A DNA stretch of 64,000 bases from Thermococcus argininiproducens. Its GTDB lineage: Archaea > Methanobacteriota_B > Thermococci > Thermococcales > Thermococcaceae. Made by a program: the position numbers and the translations under genes. The notes beneath the pieces were generated by a model. The model searched no databases, had not been told where the DNA came from, and was given only the letters and a program-made list of their open reading frames with translations. Location: assembly GCF_023746595.1 (NCBI RefSeq), contig NZ_CP080572.1:682001-746000 (forward strand). The letters are read 5' to 3'. Position 1 is the stretch's first letter; each line of letters begins with the position of its first letter. Positions 33,594-42,913 of the stretch are shown piece by piece.

Positions 33594-34439
33594 TCAAAGC
33601 TTGAGTTCCACCCAGTTTTCTTTTCTTCCTTTGATTATTTTCACTAACCCTTGCTTTTCAAGACGTTTGAACATTCTCCAAGCTGTGGTTTTTGGTATCT
33701 CCAGAGCAGTTCTCACTTCTGCTTGGCTGGCTCTTCCACCTTTCTCTAAGATATAAAGTAATGCTCTTCTTTCGTCTTCATTTAGATTAAAAGACTCGAG
33801 TTTTTTCAAGAATTCTTCTTTGTCTATGTGGGTTTCTGTTCTTTTGGGCTCTTTTCTCCTGTTTCTGGCAAGGACAATAGAAATCAGGAGTATAAGTACC
33901 AAAATTCCTAATGGTAAAAGGTATTTGCCATAATTTTGTCCTTCCTCCACAGGAGTTTCTTTGAATTCCAGAGTGTATGATATACTTTGATTCCCAGGGG
34001 GCATTGTTATTAAATTAGAGGCTATTTTGAGGGGCACTTCTGAAAGATCCACAACGACAGCATTTTCTGGTAGGATTATATCAAAGGGAAACTCACTAGA
34101 AACATTAATTGTCCATACTAGTCCCTCTTTATATGTAATATCTGGTGTATAATAGGAAACATCAACGATTTGGGCCTCGCCAACATATATCACTATATGT
34201 CTGTCGTAAATCTCGAAATTTAATGGGCTGTTATTTTCATCAACGACTGCCAGTCCTTCGTAGTTCTCTCCTAAAAACGGCAGAATTATCTGGGAGGAGT
34301 ATTCATCGGGAATTATTTGATAATGAACTTTGACATAACCATCAGTGTACACAGTTAATTCCATCTCAGAGACTGTAAATTGGGCACTGATAAGGGGTAA
34401 AATTGTAAGGATGCTGATTAAAGCTAGGATTTTCTTCAT
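33594..34439 (-). CDS. Membrane-bound one-component regulator with extracellular domain and winged helix
   Basis: 281 residues. A signal peptide (1-19) is followed by a beta-rich outside domain with N-glycosylation-type sites, one transmembrane helix (about 173-191) and a basic linker, then a cytosolic winged helix (about 210-281: ALLYILEKGGRASQAEVRTALEIPKTTAWRMFKRLEKQGLVKII). The layout matches archaeal membrane-anchored transcriptional regulators that link a surface signal directly to DNA. It is 12 nt downstream of the secreted helical protein gene, probably in one operon. The start follows GGGGGTTGGGAG. Confidence 0.8.
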   Translation of the reverse strand: MKKILALISILTILPLISAQFTVSEMELTVYTDGYVKVHYQIIPDEYSSQIILPFLGENYEGLAVVDENNSPLNFEIYDRHIVIYVGEAQIVDVSYYTPDITYKEGLVWTINVSSEFPFDIILPENAVVVDLSEVPLKIASNLITMPPGNQSISYTLEFKETPVEEGQNYGKYLLPLGILVLILLISIVLARNRRKEPKRTETHIDKEEFLKKLESFNLNEDERRALLYILEKGGRASQAEVRTALEIPKTTAWRMFKRLEKQGLVKIIKGRKENWVELKL

Positions 34440-34451
34440 CTCCCAACCCCC

Positions 34452-35600
34452 TTAGGAATTCGCATTTATGAATTCTTCCACTTCCTTGAGGAGTTTATCG
34501 GCTCTTTGAAGATGAAAAGCGGCCCCGTTTATGTCATTCTTTTTAAGGAGATTTATTGAGATGAAGAGCTCGTTAATGGCTCCCTTAAGCTGGAGCTCAG
34601 CTCTTGCAGTGTTTATCCCCTGGTTCTTGAGAATAGCAAGTGCGGTGGCATCTCTTTTTATTCTCTCTTTCATGGTCTCTATAATCCCCATTATGTTTAC
34701 ATTTTCTCTTCTAATATTCTCAACTGCTCTGAAGAATCTCTCTATTTTGCCTGCATTCTCTCTAATTATCTGAAGTGCTTCCTTCCATTTCTTCTCTTTC
34801 GCCAGTCTTTCGACTTGAAGATAAACACTTCTTACCATTTTTACTTCTCGTTCAACTTCTTCTGGGTTTAAACCTCTTGTTTTTGCATCTTCTATAGCTT
34901 TCTCAGCGATTGTAAGGCTCTGGTTTGTCTTTATTAGAAATGATCTTACAAGTGTTTCAGCATTTTTAGATGTGATCTCTGCAATAACTTTTCTTAATTC
35001 CTTATCGAGCTCAATCCGGTTCTCTCTGGCACGTTTCAAGCTGTTTTTGGCATTTTCCAGATTTCCAGCCTTTAGGTTCTCAAGAACTTCATTGTAGGAA
35101 CTTTTTGTGCTTTCGTAAGCTTTCTCTAAATTTTTTGTGTTTATCCCCTTCCTCTGTGCTATTGTTATTACTTTTTCAACGTAGGTAAAATATGCTATTA
35201 CCCTTGCACTTTCTTCACTTATTTGCTGTTTTAATACTTCTGGGGTTTCTCTAACTGCTTCTAAACTTCTGAGAACCTCTTTATAATATCTCATAGCAGT
35301 TAAAGCGTCTTGGATAGCTCCTATGTATTTCCCGTTTTGGTATTCTGAGAGAGCTTTTTCCTTGAAGTCTCCAGCCTTTTTGTAGTTTTCCAAAACTTTT
35401 GGGGGCAACTTGTCTTCTATAGGTTTTACCTTTGCATCTACAAAGTTGCTGAGCTTAGTTAACTGATCTATTATCTCTCCGGCTATGGTATCTTCGTTCT
35501 GCTCTCCCAAGTATTCATCATTGGGTTGATTCTGTGCGATGCTTATAGGTATTAGACCTCCCACCAATATAAGGATGAGCCAGATAGCGCCAAACTTCAT
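34452..35600 (-). CDS. Secreted all-helical protein of unknown function
   Basis: 382 residues. MKFGAIWLILILVGGLIPISIAQ is a signal peptide, with cleavage after residues near SIAQ. The mature part is nearly all charged helices, with repeating blocks of 70-90 residues that resemble each other in pattern (A-x-x-A-x-x-GN..A). It has no catalytic motif. It may be a surface or periplasmic scaffold sensed by the downstream regulator; this is inference from the 12-nt spacing. ATG 35600 follows GGTGAGG. Confidence 0.75.
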   Translation of the reverse strand: MKFGAIWLILILVGGLIPISIAQNQPNDEYLGEQNEDTIAGEIIDQLTKLSNFVDAKVKPIEDKLPPKVLENYKKAGDFKEKALSEYQNGKYIGAIQDALTAMRYYKEVLRSLEAVRETPEVLKQQISEESARVIAYFTYVEKVITIAQRKGINTKNLEKAYESTKSSYNEVLENLKAGNLENAKNSLKRARENRIELDKELRKVIAEITSKNAETLVRSFLIKTNQSLTIAEKAIEDAKTRGLNPEEVEREVKMVRSVYLQVERLAKEKKWKEALQIIRENAGKIERFFRAVENIRRENVNIMGIIETMKERIKRDATALAILKNQGINTARAELQLKGAINELFISINLLKKNDINGAAFHLQRADKLLKEVEEFINANS

Positions 35601-35718
35601 GTTCCTCACCAGGATTATCATGATTTTATCCTACTTTAGGAACCCGATGAAACGATAGTTTCAAAATGTTTCGAGGCTCCCTTTTTAATTACGAAACAAA
35701 ACTTAATAAATTTGAGGA

Positions 35719-36453
35719 TTAGAGGAGCATTTTAACTCCAATCAAAATCAGCATAAGAGCAAACCATCGTTTTAATTTCTCAGGATGTAAGATATGTGCA
35801 CCTTTTGCTCCCAGATATCCACCAACTATTAATCCAGGCGCTAAGAGGAGTGTTGTTTCTATGTTTACGTGTCCTACTTTGAAATGACCATAAGTTCCAG
35901 CTAGAGCTGTGAAAAAGATGGCCACACTCGAAGTACCTATTGAGTATCTAACAGGAATTTCAACAAGAACGTGGAAAAGGGGAACGTTCAAAATCCCTCC
36001 ACTTATCCCGAGGAGACCAGAGATAAAACCTGAAAGTATACCCACTATCGGGATATTTTGATATTTTATATCCATAGCTTTTTCAGAGTTCTCCCTTGAA
36101 GGGGCCGTTGCCATTTTGTATGCCAGATAAAAGAGGAGAAGCGAGAAGACAGTCTGTAGAAGAGATTCTTCCAAATATATGGTTATATAGGCCCCAATTA
36201 AAGCTGCTGGTATTGAGAAGACCTCCTTAATTGCCACAACTTTGAGAAGAACTTTCCCTCTTCTAACGTGGGTATAAGCTGAGGCAAAAGAGCTAACTAC
36301 TATACAGCTAAGACTTGTACCAATGGCAGTGTGGACGGGTAGGCCCATAAAAATAAGGGATGGTACTATCAGAAATCCACCACCTATTCCAAAAAGGCCA
36401 GCGATCGTGCCTATTGCAGTCCCAAGGATGAAATCAAGGAGATAGCTGATCAT
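35719..36453 (-). CDS. TauE/SafE-family anion permease (first copy)
   Basis: 244-residue membrane protein with eight helices and the internal duplication typical of TauE/SafE carriers: IAGLFGIGGGFLIVPSLIFMGLPVHTAIGTS (from 17) and ISGLLGISGGILNVPLFHVLVEIPVRYSIGTS (from 145). The family moves sulfite, sulfonates or other organic acids. It has its own promoter: a TATA-like GATTTAAAAC, about 28 bp before ATG 36453, suggests a nearly leaderless mRNA. A paralogue follows upstream. Confidence 0.88.
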   Translation of the reverse strand: MISYLLDFILGTAIGTIAGLFGIGGGFLIVPSLIFMGLPVHTAIGTSLSCIVVSSFASAYTHVRRGKVLLKVVAIKEVFSIPAALIGAYITIYLEESLLQTVFSLLLFYLAYKMATAPSRENSEKAMDIKYQNIPIVGILSGFISGLLGISGGILNVPLFHVLVEIPVRYSIGTSSVAIFFTALAGTYGHFKVGHVNIETTLLLAPGLIVGGYLGAKGAHILHPEKLKRWFALMLILIGVKMLL

Positions 36454-36512
36454 GGAAGAGGTTTATAAAAACGTTTTAAATCTCTTTTGTTGCCCTTAAT
36501 AAAGAATAAGAG

Positions 36513-37277
36513 TCAAGGAACAGGATACCCAAGACCCTTGAGAACCATCCTAATTGCTAAGAATGCCATTACTACTGCAAAAGCTTTTGTTAGACTGCTT
36601 GCTTTTGTTCTTTTTGCTATTCTTGCTCCCAATTGGGCTCCAACTATTAACCCTGGGACAAGCAGGAGGAGCCACTCTACTTCGACATTACCAAGCATGT
36701 AATGCTTCAAGGCCCCACTTGTGGCTGTGAACACAATAGCAAAGCTTGAAGTTGCTACAGCATAGTGGATTGGCAACCCCATGTAAGTCAAAAATGGGAC
36801 GTTTATTGCTCCACCCCCTATCCCAAGCAGTCCACTGGCTATTCCTGCTATAAACCCTCCGATAGGAACTATCTTATAATCGAGCTGTATTTGGGTTAAA
36901 TCTACCTCATGAGGCTCTCTGCTCTTTTTGCGGTAGATCCTTATTGCAACTAGAAAGAGAACAACACCAAAGATTACTTTTAGCTGGCTTGCACTGATGT
37001 AACTCGTTATCCATGCCCCAATATAAGCCCCTATAACAGCAGTACTTGCCAAAAGCAAACCTGCCTTATGGTGTATTCTCCCCTGCCTGTGGTAGGCTAT
37101 AGCGGAGCTTAGGGATGTAAAAACAACAGCAGCGCTTGAAGTACCAACGGCATGGTGAATTTCAACTCCTAGGAGATTCAGGGTGGGAACTACTAAAAAG
37201 CCTCCCCCAAGTCCGAATAACGCAGCCAGTATGCCTATGAAAACTCCAACACCAAAATATCCAATGGATTTTAGCAC
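36513..37277 (-). CDS. TauE/SafE-family anion permease (second copy)
   Basis: 254 residues with the same two-repeat plan (LAALFGLGGGFLVVPTLNLLG.. and ASGLLGIGGGAINVPFLTYMGLPIHYAVATS). The start is GTG 37277, preceded by GGAGGTGGTTAA. It lies 13 nt downstream of the M42 peptidase gene and is likely co-transcribed with it. The two permeases are diverged paralogues from an old tandem duplication; substrates may differ. Confidence 0.88.
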   Translation of the reverse strand: MLKSIGYFGVGVFIGILAALFGLGGGFLVVPTLNLLGVEIHHAVGTSSAAVVFTSLSSAIAYHRQGRIHHKAGLLLASTAVIGAYIGAWITSYISASQLKVIFGVVLFLVAIRIYRKKSREPHEVDLTQIQLDYKIVPIGGFIAGIASGLLGIGGGAINVPFLTYMGLPIHYAVATSSFAIVFTATSGALKHYMLGNVEVEWLLLLVPGLIVGAQLGARIAKRTKASSLTKAFAVVMAFLAIRMVLKGLGYPVP

Positions 37278-37290
37278 TTAACCACCTCCA

Positions 37291-38289
37291 TTATTCAAGC
37301 TCAAACGCTAATGCCTCAATTAGTTTTATCAGGGCCTCTAAATCTCTTATGTGTAACATTTCCGTCTCACTATGAAGATATCTTATAGGAACGCTTAAGG
37401 CTAATGTCTGGCTTTTAGTTTCGAATACTGATGCATCGGTTCCTCCTCCAGTAACACCAATCTGTATAGGAATGTTGTTCTTCTGTGCTATCTCAAGGGC
37501 CTTTCTTGCTAAAGAAGGAGTGTATATGGCTGAATTGTCAACGGCCCTTATAACTGCTCCTTCCCCTAATTTTACATCTCCGGTTAGGAATGAGCAGCAC
37601 GCAAAGGAATCTACGGCTATAGCATACTTGGGGGAGTGAGTATTTGCTAGGAATTTTGCACCTTTAAGACCAATTTCTTCCTGAACTGTGAATGCAAAGA
37701 TGTACTTACCATCTAAATCATGATCGACTAAATTTTTTATTGCCTCTACAAGGGCAATGACACCAAATCTATCATCCAATGATCTTGTAACCACGTATTT
37801 CTTGTTCAAGACGCTAAAGTGCTTCTTAAAAACGGCAAAATCCAGTACTTTAACTCCCATTTCAAGGGCCTCTTCTTTTGATTCTGCTCCAATGTCTATT
37901 TCTAAAGCATGCCATGGAAGAGTCTCAAACTTTCTCTCTAAGTTCAGATGGACTGGAGTAACTCCTATTACTCCATCAAGCTTTCCTTTTTCGGTTACAA
38001 GCTCTACATGCCTACCTAATAAAAGTCTGTCATCTATCCCGCCAATTTTTCTAAACTTAAGTTTTCCATTTTTTGTTATACTTGTGATTAAGAGCCCTAT
38101 CTCATCCATATGTGCCATAAAAATGGCTTTCTCTTCACCCTCTCCAAGCTCTACGATAAGGTTTCCTATTGTGTCTACTTTGTAATTGGCGTATGGTTCT
38201 ATCCATTCAATCAACTTTGCCCTTACTTCATCTTCATATCCCGATATACCCGGGATTTGAGTTATTTCTCTGAGCATCTCTACTAGCAT
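37291..38289 (-). CDS. M42-family aminopeptidase (TET-type)
   Basis: 332-residue cocatalytic metallopeptidase forming tetrahedral dodecamers in relatives. Metal and catalytic residues are H60 and D62 (MAHMDEIG), the bridging Asp in SLDDRFG, the Glu pair in VQEEIGLKGA, the Asp in VDSFACC and the last His in YLHSETEM. It trims peptides from the proteasome or taken up from outside, feeding amino acid fermentation. ATG 38289 follows GGTGAAAACC; an earlier GTG would hide the ribosome site. Confidence 0.92.
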   Translation of the reverse strand: MLVEMLREITQIPGISGYEDEVRAKLIEWIEPYANYKVDTIGNLIVELGEGEEKAIFMAHMDEIGLLITSITKNGKLKFRKIGGIDDRLLLGRHVELVTEKGKLDGVIGVTPVHLNLERKFETLPWHALEIDIGAESKEEALEMGVKVLDFAVFKKHFSVLNKKYVVTRSLDDRFGVIALVEAIKNLVDHDLDGKYIFAFTVQEEIGLKGAKFLANTHSPKYAIAVDSFACCSFLTGDVKLGEGAVIRAVDNSAIYTPSLARKALEIAQKNNIPIQIGVTGGGTDASVFETKSQTLALSVPIRYLHSETEMLHIRDLEALIKLIEALAFELE

Positions 38290-38401
38290 GGTTTTCACCT
38301 AAAAAATAACCTGAGTCAAACTACTTAAAGTTTTTTGAGAGCGTTAAGATAGAAGTCTTAATGGGGGTACTTGAATTTCTTTTAATTTTTGTCAGCTAAA
38401 C

Positions 38402-38443
38402 TTTAAAAACCCCAGTGGAGTTATTTATAAAAGGGTTTTTAAA
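38402..38443 (+). promoter_or_regulatory. tbp promoter: TATA box inside a perfect 11-bp inverted repeat
   Basis: TTTAAAAACCC (38402-38412) and GGGTTTTTAAA (38433-38443) are perfect complements separated by 20 bp. The spacer holds the TATA element TTATTTATAAAA (38421-38432). Each arm contains TTTAAA or a TATA-like run. Initiation would fall at about 38452. Confidence 0.6.
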
Positions 38444-38466
38444 CCCAGCTTAAGGAGGTGCAAAAC

Positions 38467-39036
38467 TTGGTTGACATGAGCAATGTGGAGCTTAGAATAG
38501 AGAATATCGTCGCTTCAGTGGATCTTTTTGCTTCACTAGACCTTGAGAAAGTTATAGAGATATGTCCCCATTCAAAGTATAATCCGGAGGAATTCCCAGG
38601 GATAATATGCCGTTTTGATGAGCCAAAGGTTGCTCTTCTGGTATTTAGTTCTGGAAAACTTGTTGTAACTGGGGCAAAAAGCGTTGATGATATCCAAGCA
38701 GCGGTTTCCAAACTCGTTGAAATGCTTTCAAAAATCGGGACTAAATTCAGCAGGGCTCCTGAAATAGATATTCAAAATATGGTGTTTAGCGGCGATCTTA
38801 AGATGGAGTTTAATCTTGATGCTGTTGCTCTTGTGTTGCCCAACTGTGAATATGAGCCCGAACAGTTCCCGGGCGTCATCTATCGTGTTAAAGATCCTAA
38901 AGCAGTTATACTACTCTTTAGCTCTGGAAAGATCGTTTGTAGTGGTGCAAAAAGTGAACATGATGCATGGGAGGCCGTTAGAAAGCTTCTTCACGAGCTT
39001 GATAAATATGGGCTTATTGAAGAAGAGGAATTCTAA
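38467..39036 (+). CDS. tbp: TATA-box binding protein
   Basis: 189 residues with the two TBP repeats: [21 protein letters not shown] and VQNMV-like [20 protein letters not shown] each open a half-saddle, with [30 protein letters not shown] and [30 protein letters not shown] closing them. The intercalating Phe residues are present. The start is TTG 38467, since GGAGGTG lies 8 nt ahead and the protein then begins with VDMSN as in P. furiosus. The acidic tail EEEEF is typical. It recruits TFB and RNA polymerase. Confidence 0.97.
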   Translation: MVDMSNVELRIENIVASVDLFASLDLEKVIEICPHSKYNPEEFPGIICRFDEPKVALLVFSSGKLVVTGAKSVDDIQAAVSKLVEMLSKIGTKFSRAPEIDIQNMVFSGDLKMEFNLDAVALVLPNCEYEPEQFPGVIYRVKDPKAVILLFSSGKIVCSGAKSEHDAWEAVRKLLHELDKYGLIEEEEF

Positions 39037-39066
39037 TCTTTTTTCCACTTTTCTAAGGGAGGGAAC

Positions 39067-40442
39067 ATGAGAATTTTTTATTCCGAGGTCTTTAAGGATC
39101 ATAAACCCGAGGGCTATCATCCTGAAAATCCAAAAAGGCTTGAACTTGTAATTGAAGGACTTAAAGAACATGCTCTCTGGATTAATGTTGAGCAACCTCC
39201 TATGGCAGGGATGAATGATATTTTAAAAGTTCACTCAAATGAATACGTTAAAAAGATACAGGGCCTTTCTGAGAGGGGATTCTCTTTTGTAGACCCGGAT
39301 ACATACGTTTCTCCGCACACATGGGAAGCAGCCCTCACAGCTTTTGGAGCATCTATGGAAGTGGCAAAGCTCGCACTCAAAAAGAAGGACGTCTATTTGG
39401 CTTTGGTTAGGCCTCCAGGACATCATGCAGGGAAAAAGGGAAGAGCCCTTGGTGCACCTACCCTTGGTTTTTGCATATTTAATAATGCTGCAGGAGCGGC
39501 ATTAACGCTAAAAGAAAAAGTTGGGAAGGTTGTTATAATTGATTTTGACGTTCATCACGGCAATGGTACTCAGGATATATTCTGGGACGATGGAGATATT
39601 ATTCATATAGATCTTCATGAAGGGGGAATCTATCCAGGGAGTGGCAATATATATGAAATTGGTGGAAAGGGTGCAGAAGGAACTGACCTCCTCCCCGCCC
39701 TGAAGGGTGAGGATTAACCCCTCGCCATGAGCGGTTCGGTTTGCGGGCCCATCACTTACTCGGGTTGCCCCTTTCAGTTCAGCCCGCGGGCCGGGTCTTC
39801 GGCCCGTTACCCCTACCGCAAAGCGGCTCGGGGTTATCACTTCAAGTTTCAACCGCCCCAACGACAGTTCTGAAAGGACGCCTAACGGCGTCTTCCCTCC
39901 GATGATGGAGGGACACGATGAAACTCCTCATGGAGTTGTTCTTAAGTGGCCTCTTCAGGACTTGGTTACGTTGACAAGTTTAAAAAAGTTTCGGTGGTTT
40001 AAAGGTTCACTCGGACAGTTCACCACATCCCGTCCCAAAGGCGAGGCTTTCAAAAGGTAAGATAAATCTCCCAATGCCGCACTATTCAAAAGATGATGAT
40101 TACATCTTCGTTTGGCAGGAAATAGTCCTTCCTATTTTAGAGAATATCAAGCCAAAGATTCTCGTAGTCTCAGCGGGCTTTGATGCCTTTAAAGGGGATG
40201 GTTTAGCTACGATAGAGCTGAGTGAGAGATTTTATCATTTTGCTGGGGCTTCGCTTTCAAGGTTTAGTCTAGCCGTTATTCTTGAAGGAGGATACAGTGT
40301 GGGCTTAAGAAAGGGATTCCCTGCTTTTATTGGGGGTTATCTCGAAGGGAATCCTGAACTTGAGAATATTTCCCCAAAATATGGAACAATTAAAGTTGTT
40401 GGAGAGGTTAGGGAGATACAGGGTGAATGGTGGGGTATTTAA
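39067..40442 (+). pseudogene. Histone-deacetylase-family amidohydrolase split by a mobile element
   Basis: The 5' part (39067-39682) has the zinc-enzyme motifs PPGHHAG (H119, H120) and DFDVHHGNGTQD (D161, H163). The 3' part (40057-40442) has SAGFDAF, holding the third zinc ligand, and LEGGYS with the catalytic Tyr. An insertion at 39683-40056 separates them and brings a stop after 11 foreign codons. Joining 39682 to 40057 gives a single open frame of 333 residues, reading GAEG-SK-INLPMPHYSKDDDY, the expected family length. Such proteins deacetylate acetylpolyamines or proteins. As it stands neither half can be active. ATG follows GGAGGG. Confidence 0.85.
39683..40056 (-). mobile_element. 374-bp IS200/IS605-type element without transposase (MITE)
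   Basis: GC-rich block inside the deacetylase gene. Ends: CTGACCTCCTCCCCGCCC at the 39683 side, CTTTCAAAAG at the 40056 side; the same ends occur at 23385-23466. Read on the minus strand it starts right after TTAC and makes no target duplication, both as in IS200/IS605 elements that use TTAC. The 39683 end, the right end in that reading, has stable hairpins (CCTCCCCGCCCT region, GGCCGGGTC/GGCCC near 39790) like the structured right end that gives TnpB guide RNAs. No tnpA or tnpB sequence remains. Confidence 0.75.
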
Positions 40443-40723
40443 CTCAGTGATGTGGAGCGTTTCTCTTGATGGTGTGTTTTAGAATGGACAAATTAACCAG
40501 TTGACTACAAATTGATTGAACTTTAGTGCATTATAAGTTTATGCATAACCTATAGGGTGGTAATATTCCCGTTTTTTCTAAATACTCACTAAGAATTACT
40601 TGTGTGTTTTTGTAAATACAATAAATATTAACTAAAATATCAATAATAAGCACTTTCTATTTTCTACAAAGATAAATGATAATCTTTAAATATCTATTGG
40701 TTGTTGGAGTATTGGGTGCATTG

Positions 40724-41620
40724 ATGTCAGCTATTAGAATCAAAAATCTAATGAAAAGTTATGGAGATTTTTTAGCGTTGAAGGGGATAAACTTAGAAAT
40801 TAAAGAAAGTGAAATATTTGCCCTTCTTGGGCCAAATGGCGCTGGTAAAACAACGCTCATAAGAATTTTGGCAGAGGGTCTGAAGTTTGACAGTGGGGAT
40901 ATTGAAGTATTTGGAAAGAAGTTAAGTAAGAAAACAGCGCGTTTAATAGGTTATGTTCCTCAGGAAAGTATTTCTTATGATCTCCTGACTGTTGAGGAAA
41001 ACCTTGCTTTCTATGCAGATCTCTACGATGCGCCTAAAGAAAGGATCAAAGAGCTCATTAAACGTTTTGATCTGCCAGCTAAGAAAAAAGCTAGGGAATT
41101 GAGCGGAGGATTTAAGAGGCGTTTAAATTTGGCTATCTCTCTGTTATATGAGCCCAAAATCTTGATTTTGGATGAGCCTTCAACAGGTTTAGATGTTCCC
41201 TCAAGGAGACAGCTCTGGGAGATTATAAAAGGCTTTAAACGTGAAGGGAAAACAATACTCCTTGCCACACATTATATGGAGGAGGCCGAGGCGTTAGCTG
41301 ATAGGATAGCGATAATGAATGAAGGAAGAGTTGTTGCTGTCGGTACAGCGGATGAGCTGAAAGCCTTAATAGGAGAGGAAAGCATTATTCAAGTAGAGGG
41401 GATTCTAAAAGGAGTCGAAGGAATTGGAGAGATATTCCCAAGGTTTATTGAGAAAAGCGGGACTCTCAGGATTCATGTGAAGAACTCGAGGGAAGCTTTA
41501 CCGAAGATTGTTGAGCTTTTAATATCTGCCGGAAGCGAGATAAAGGCCATTAAGGTGGAGGAGCCCACTCTGGAAGATGTCTTTTTAAAACTAACAGGGA
41601 GAGCTTTGGATGAAGTTTAG
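40724..41620 (+). CDS. ABC transporter ATP-binding protein (ABC-2 exporter type)
   Basis: 298 residues. Walker A GPNGAGKT is at 36-43, the Q-loop VPQES near 86, signature LSGGFKRR near 127, Walker B LILDEPSTGLD and the H-loop ATHY follow. The extra C-terminal domain (from about 215) is typical of drug or antibiotic exporters (DrrA/NodI type). The ATG at 40724 fits GGGTG 6 nt before and a TATA box (ATCTTTAAATATC, about 40683-40695). It overlaps the permease gene by 11 nt. Confidence 0.93.
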   Translation: MSAIRIKNLMKSYGDFLALKGINLEIKESEIFALLGPNGAGKTTLIRILAEGLKFDSGDIEVFGKKLSKKTARLIGYVPQESISYDLLTVEENLAFYADLYDAPKERIKELIKRFDLPAKKKARELSGGFKRRLNLAISLLYEPKILILDEPSTGLDVPSRRQLWEIIKGFKREGKTILLATHYMEEAEALADRIAIMNEGRVVAVGTADELKALIGEESIIQVEGILKGVEGIGEIFPRFIEKSGTLRIHVKNSREALPKIVELLISAGSEIKAIKVEEPTLEDVFLKLTGRALDEV

Positions 41621-42848
41621 GGTCATTAAGGGCATAATCCTAAAGGATTTAAAAGAGCTCCGCAGAGAAAAGATGGCCCTCTTTTGGATATTCATATTTC
41701 CGCTCATGTGGATTACTCTCTTTGGAACAATGTGGGGCGGTGAGAGTCCACCGATTAGTGTAGACGTTGGAGTTGTTTACACAAACGAAAGCGCCCCATT
41801 TACAGCTTATGATATAATTGAGATAATGAGAAACGTAACACTTGAGGAGACAAACCTCTTCAACGTCCTCGAGTTTAAAGACGAAACCAGTGCTGTTGAA
41901 GCTCTCAAAAGCGGAAAGATAGATGCCGTTGTAGTTTTTCCCAAAGGGTTTGGAACAAACCTCACAAGCGGTAAGCAGGCGAGAATTTACCTCTACTTTG
42001 ATAAAAGTGATCCCCAAGATTATCAAATAGTAAGCGGGGTTGTTAAAGGCTTTTTTGGAGAGGTGGAGAAGGAGATGAAGCGCAGAAACATTGAGATGCA
42101 GCTCGAATATATGGAGTCCTACCTTCCAAAAGAGCTTATTGCAAGGTATAATCTCACCACAGAGACGATCAAAGAGTACATGCTCGCGAGCGCTGAGCCC
42201 ATTGTGATAGAGGAAAAAGAGGTGGAAGGCAAAACAGCAACGCCGATACAGTTCTACATAACAAGCTTCATAGGGATTCAATTCCTCTTTGCCACAATGC
42301 TCACCGTAGGGTCTGGCACGCTGGAGGAGATTGAAAAGGGAACTCTTAGAAGAATAGTTGCTTCGCCTGCTACCGCGTGGGACTTTCTGATGGGAAAGAT
42401 GCTCTCCACATTTTTAGTTATAATGATCAGTATAGTTGTTGGCTTGGTTTATGCCAAAGCAGTTTTCGGCGAAACCATAGTGCCGAGCACCTTGGGATGG
42501 CTCATAATATTCATCGCGTCGCTCTTTTCCATGAGCCTTGGCTTAGCAATAGCTATGGGGACGAGGAGCATAAGGTCAACAACAGCAGTAGTGAACTTTA
42601 TATCAATGCCCCTGCTCTTTCTGGCGGGTATAGTTGTCCCGGAAAGTGCTCTTCCAAAATGGGCAAAGCCCATAGTGAACTACTTCCCTCTTGGAAGGGC
42701 TTTAAAGGACTTCCGACTTTTGGAGATTTACCACAGACCAGTGAGTGAGATAATGCCCGATGTCCTGTGGTTAAGTCTGGCAACACTCGGCACCCTCATA
42801 ATTGCGGTAGTGCTTTATAATTGGGCGGTTAAAAGATTGGAAGTCTAA
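41610..42848 (+). CDS. ABC-2 type permease
   Basis: 412 residues. One helix near the N-terminus (about 23-42) precedes a 180-residue extracellular domain. A five-helix bundle follows (about 222-408), with LRRIVASPATAWDFLMGKMLS and the LPKWAKPIVNYFPLGRALKDFR amphipathic segment, typical of the ABC-2/CcmB-like exporters. With the ATPase it should form a 2+2 exporter, substrate unknown. The GC content of this pair is slightly higher than that of neighbouring genes. Confidence 0.9.
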   Translation: MKFRVIKGIILKDLKELRREKMALFWIFIFPLMWITLFGTMWGGESPPISVDVGVVYTNESAPFTAYDIIEIMRNVTLEETNLFNVLEFKDETSAVEALKSGKIDAVVVFPKGFGTNLTSGKQARIYLYFDKSDPQDYQIVSGVVKGFFGEVEKEMKRRNIEMQLEYMESYLPKELIARYNLTTETIKEYMLASAEPIVIEEKEVEGKTATPIQFYITSFIGIQFLFATMLTVGSGTLEEIEKGTLRRIVASPATAWDFLMGKMLSTFLVIMISIVVGLVYAKAVFGETIVPSTLGWLIIFIASLFSMSLGLAIAMGTRSIRSTTAVVNFISMPLLFLAGIVVPESALPKWAKPIVNYFPLGRALKDFRLLEIYHRPVSEIMPDVLWLSLATLGTLIIAVVLYNWAVKRLEV

Positions 42849-42913
42849 GATTGCTGGGGGTATTCTTCCACTTTTTTAGAAAAGGTGAAAAATACAAAGT
42901 ATAAAGAAAGAGC

